DNA of 7,786 nucleotides from Actinomycetes bacterium (GTDB taxonomy: Bacteria > Actinomycetota > Coriobacteriia > Anaerosomatales > Anaerosomataceae): NCBI GenBank assembly GCA_021850085.1, contig JAJZRZ010000077.1, positions 1-7,786 on the forward strand, given 5' to 3'. The notes under the pieces were generated by a model that saw nothing but the letters and a program-made list of their open reading frames with translations, did no database searches and was not told where the DNA came from. Each line of letters begins with the position of its first letter. The stretch's first letter is position 1. Position numbers and translations under genes: made by a program. Shown here one piece after another: positions 5,859 through 7,786 of the stretch.

Positions 5859-6692
5859 ATGAGGTTTGGCGCCGCCCAGGTCAGGGTCTTCGGTACGAGA
5901 GACGGCTCGTACTCGCAGGTTACGGACCGTGAGAACTACGATTCACAGGTCACCCTAACGGACTATGAGGCAGAACTCGCTGTCGGTCACTTCGGACGCA
6001 ACTCAATCCACATCGGCAACGTAACGTCCGACCGTGCCGCTTCCGCCAAGCAGTTCCGGCTCTACCCAGACGGCGAGTACGTCACACTCAATCTCGTCTT
6101 TCCGAAGCCAGGAAGCCAGGAGCTGCGTCTCTACCTGGCCGAAGGTCGTGGCTTCAAACCCGACGGCGGCTCGATCTGGTTCATGTACCTTCTGGACGAT
6201 GAGTTGTGGATTGGATCCCTGGGCGAACCGGAGTGGCGTAGCCTCATGTCGGACCTGCGACTGGATGAGGCCGATGTTGTCTATCAGGAGTCGATCCACG
6301 ACCCCGCATCGATCAGAACCTCCGTTCTCGCTGCACGAGACGTCTATCAGCGAGACCGTCGGGTGGCGATTGAGGCGATGGAGATGAGCGGCTATGCATG
6401 CTGCGTCGATGCCGATCACTACACGTTCACCAGCAAGGCCACTGGACAACCGTACGTGGAGGCTCACCACCTGATTCCGATGTCCGTGCAGAGCGAGTTT
6501 TCCGTCCCGCTTGACGTCGTCGAGAACGTCTACTGCCTATGTCCTACGTGTCACAGCGCCGTTCATCACGCCGAGGATTTCTTGGTTCGAGAGATAGTCG
6601 AGGGTCTCGCGTCACAACGGCAGGTACTCGAGAAGTTCGGAATCATGTGTAACGAGCTGCTCGGGTACTACTCAGTGGAAGACATAGACTAG
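5859..6692 (+). CDS. HNH restriction endonuclease, probable R subunit of the R-M system
   Basis: The 277-residue protein probably cuts DNA lacking the methylation made by the neighbouring Dcm-like enzyme. Its C-terminal third is a clear HNH (beta-beta-alpha metal) nuclease: GQPYVEAHHLIPMS with His203/His204 (about 197-209), Asn223 in DVVENVYCLCPTCH and His232. Cys228 and Cys231, together with Cys182 and His187 in the CCVDADHYTF loop, are plausible structural zinc ligands. Residues 1-135 form a separate beta-rich region (LYPDGEYVTLNLVF, ELRLYLAE, IWFMYLLDDELWIG) that I cannot assign; it is the likely DNA-recognition part. A charged helix (about 150-180) links the two. ATG 5859 has a good ribosome site. 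The gene diverges from vsr across a 149-bp spacer. No controller gene is nearby, so expression timing relative to the methylase must be set otherwise. An alternative role is methylation-dependent cleavage, as in McrA-like enzymes, which are also HNH. Confidence 0.82.
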   Translation: MRFGAAQVRVFGTRDGSYSQVTDRENYDSQVTLTDYEAELAVGHFGRNSIHIGNVTSDRAASAKQFRLYPDGEYVTLNLVFPKPGSQELRLYLAEGRGFKPDGGSIWFMYLLDDELWIGSLGEPEWRSLMSDLRLDEADVVYQESIHDPASIRTSVLAARDVYQRDRRVAIEAMEMSGYACCVDADHYTFTSKATGQPYVEAHHLIPMSVQSEFSVPLDVVENVYCLCPTCHSAVHHAEDFLVREIVEGLASQRQVLEKFGIMCNELLGYYSVEDID

Positions 6693-6791
6693 CCTTCGGT
6701 CTGCCGATCATTCTGAGTCTGGCCTCGCGTTTCATCACGAGTGTCTTGCGGCCATTGACCATCCGGACTGTCACGAGGCCAAGCTCGCCGT
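6693..6791 (-). pseudogene. Possible decayed small coding stretch
   Basis: On the minus strand, about 6791-6693 reads DYGELGLVTVRMVNGRK, then TLVMKREARLRMIGRPK, before running into the 3' end of the HNH gene. A different frame just upstream reads MRRPQNLLSPSEAKQL. Together they look like one small gene broken by a frameshift. There is no ribosome site or intact start, and the evidence is only the protein-like look of the reading. Confidence 0.2.
6720..6781. repeat. 8-bp inverted repeat with 46-base spacer
   Basis: TGGCCTCG at 6720-6727 is mirrored by CGAGGCCA at 6774-6781, just past the HNH gene. The long spacer makes it a poor terminator. It may be part of the decayed coding stretch on the minus strand, or chance. 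Confidence 0.4.
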
Positions 6792-6852
6792 AGTCAGCTG
6801 TTTTGCCTCGCTAGGCGAGAGTAGATTCTGAGGGCGCCGCATGCGATGAACT

Positions 6853-6869
6853 CGTGTCACGAAGACACG
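6853..6869. terminator. Hairpin between convergent genes, possible bidirectional terminator
   Basis: CGTGTC (6853-6858) and GACACG (6864-6869) form a 6-bp stem with a 5-base loop, in the 211-bp gap between the convergent HNH and NlpC/P60 genes. There is no T-run on either side, so intrinsic termination is uncertain. Confidence 0.25.
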
Positions 6870-6903
6870 TGCCCTCAGTGTCCCGAAGGCTCGCTGGCCT
6901 GCA

Positions 6904-7692
6904 TCAATCCGGTGGCAGCTTCGCCGTCGCCGCCTCCCACTCCGGCCGCCTAATCGACGCAATCGTTGAGCTCCTCGCGGAGAGCTCCGAGATCTTCACG
7001 ACGTCGCCCGTGCGCGGCGCATGAACGTACTTGCCCCCGCCGATGTACATGCCGACGTGGTGGACGTGCCCTGCCTCCCAGAAGATCATATCGCCGGGCT
7101 GGATCTGCGACAGGCTCACGCTTGTGCCGAGCGTGTTCCACATGGAGGATGTCGTGCCGCGAGCGGTGAAGCTCGTGTAGCGCCACATGATCCAGTCCGC
7201 GAGACCGGAACAGTCGAAAGTGTCCGGGCCGGTTGCTCCCCACACGTACGGGCAGCCGAGTACGGACAGGGCGAGCCGCACCGGCGGGAAGTTGACCGCG
7301 ACGCCTGACTTGTCGAGCTCGCCCAGCACCTCAGGGGTGAGTGCCGTTGCACCGGGGCCACCGGCACCGTTGAGCCCGGATGCATCCAGCACGTGCCCAG
7401 TCTCGTCAAACGTGCCCAGGATGGCGAGGTAGCGCTCGGCGGCCTGCCCGGCCTCTGCGCCCGTGAACGCCGCACCAGCCGGGGCGAGCATCGGCGCAAG
7501 GTCCGCGACCGGTGGGTATGTGCTCGTGGCGAGCACCGTGCTGGTGCTCTCGGCGGTGTACGTGTAGGCGATCGAAGAGCGCACGAGGTCGTAGACGGCG
7601 CTGGGGTCAGCCTTCGTGAAGTCCTGGTCGCACTGGACGGCCGACAGCGCCAGGAGATAGCGCCACGTCGGCAGGTTGAGATTGGCGTTCAC
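6904..7692 (-). CDS. NlpC/P60 (C40) family cell-wall peptidase, N-terminus incomplete
   Basis: NlpC/P60 enzymes cut gamma-D-Glu to diamino-acid bonds, or similar, in peptidoglycan outside the membrane. In the 262 residues from GTG 7692 the C-terminal domain (about 138-250) is complete: CPYVWGATGPDTFDCSG with nucleophile Cys161, PGDMIFWE, then HHVGMYIGGGKYVHAP with His212 and His224. Residues 1-130 are an Ala-rich region of unknown fold (for example ALSAVQCDQDF, VADLAPMLAPAG). No signal peptide is present, and the frame stays open and protein-like upstream of the GTG, so the true start is almost certainly further right, beyond a doubtful stop at 7777-7779. Hydrolases of this kind occur on their own and as wall-opening proteins of conjugative elements such as Tn916-like ones; the second option fits the SpaA/sortase gene at the other end, but is inference. 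Confidence 0.88.
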   Translation of the reverse strand: MNANLNLPTWRYLLALSAVQCDQDFTKADPSAVYDLVRSSIAYTYTAESTSTVLATSTYPPVADLAPMLAPAGAAFTGAEAGQAAERYLAILGTFDETGHVLDASGLNGAGGPGATALTPEVLGELDKSGVAVNFPPVRLALSVLGCPYVWGATGPDTFDCSGLADWIMWRYTSFTARGTTSSMWNTLGTSVSLSQIQPGDMIFWEAGHVHHVGMYIGGGKYVHAPRTGDVVKISELSARSSTIASIRRPEWEAATAKLPPD

Positions 7693-7776
7693 CGTCTTGC
7701 CGGCGGGCGCTCCGGCAACGGCGTCATCGATAGCGTCGTTCTGCAGGCGGTTCTCAAGCTCGGCATACGTCTTGAT
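7693..7776 (-). other. In-frame upstream continuation of the NlpC/P60 gene
   Basis: Reading leftwards from 7776 the same frame encodes IKTYAELENRLQNDAIDD, then an Ala/Gly linker leading straight into the GTG at 7692. There is no ATG, GTG or TTG start in this stretch, and it has normal codon use. It is best read as part of the same protein, with the start outside the window. The limiting in-frame TAG (minus strand, 7779-7777) touches the suspect terminal bases. Confidence 0.6.
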
Positions 7777-7786
7777 CTAGATCGGA

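Noticed and set aside
1..7786. CRISPR arrays, rRNA, tRNA or insertion sequence ends
   Set aside because: No regularly spaced short repeats, RNA gene signatures, transposase gene or terminal inverted repeats were seen.

Overview
The window is GC-rich, dense bacterial DNA. It holds six substantial protein genes, no RNA genes and no CRISPR array. A multi-domain isopeptide-pilin/sortase protein and an NlpC/P60 cell-wall hydrolase point to a Gram-positive host. The high GC together with class B sortase/SpaA-type proteins suggests Actinomycetota, possibly Coriobacteriia, but this is inferred from gene style and not from a marker gene. Both end genes appear to run off the window, so this looks like a contig or fragment.

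Layout. (1) Positions 1-1830 (+): the 3' part of a surface protein with CnaB/SpaA-like repeats, a MucBP-like module and a C-terminal class B sortase domain in one polypeptide. (2) 1913-3663 (+): a translationally coupled pair, a TcmP-type protein with a methyltransferase-like fold and an SplB-like radical-SAM protein with a CX3CX3C cluster. A possible 55-residue third gene follows directly. (3) 4035-6692: a restriction-modification module with a Dcm-like cytosine-5 methyltransferase (+), a convergent Vsr mismatch endonuclease (-) and a divergent HNH endonuclease (+). (4) 6904 to the right end (-): an NlpC/P60 peptidase whose N-terminus is not complete in the window.

How it fits together. The central 4.8 kb reads as a defence cassette. 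The methyltransferase would protect host sites and the HNH enzyme would cut unmodified DNA. Vsr would repair T:G mismatches produced by deamination of 5-methylcytosine. The TcmP/radical-SAM pair has no assigned function; its position beside the R-M genes suggests a nucleic-acid modification, repair or defence role. The flanking surface and cell-wall genes are of kinds often carried by conjugative elements of Gram-positive bacteria, so the cassette may be cargo of such an element (inference).

The most interesting points are the TcmP/radical-SAM pair with its unusual cysteine spacing and possible small partner; a gapped direct repeat showing that the 3' end of the radical-SAM gene is partly duplicated 2.1 kb away, bracketing the methyltransferase-Vsr block; the adhesin-sortase fusion with Lys where the catalytic Arg is expected; and a right window edge that ends in 8 bases identical to a common sequencing adapter, which makes the adjacent in-frame stop codon doubtful.
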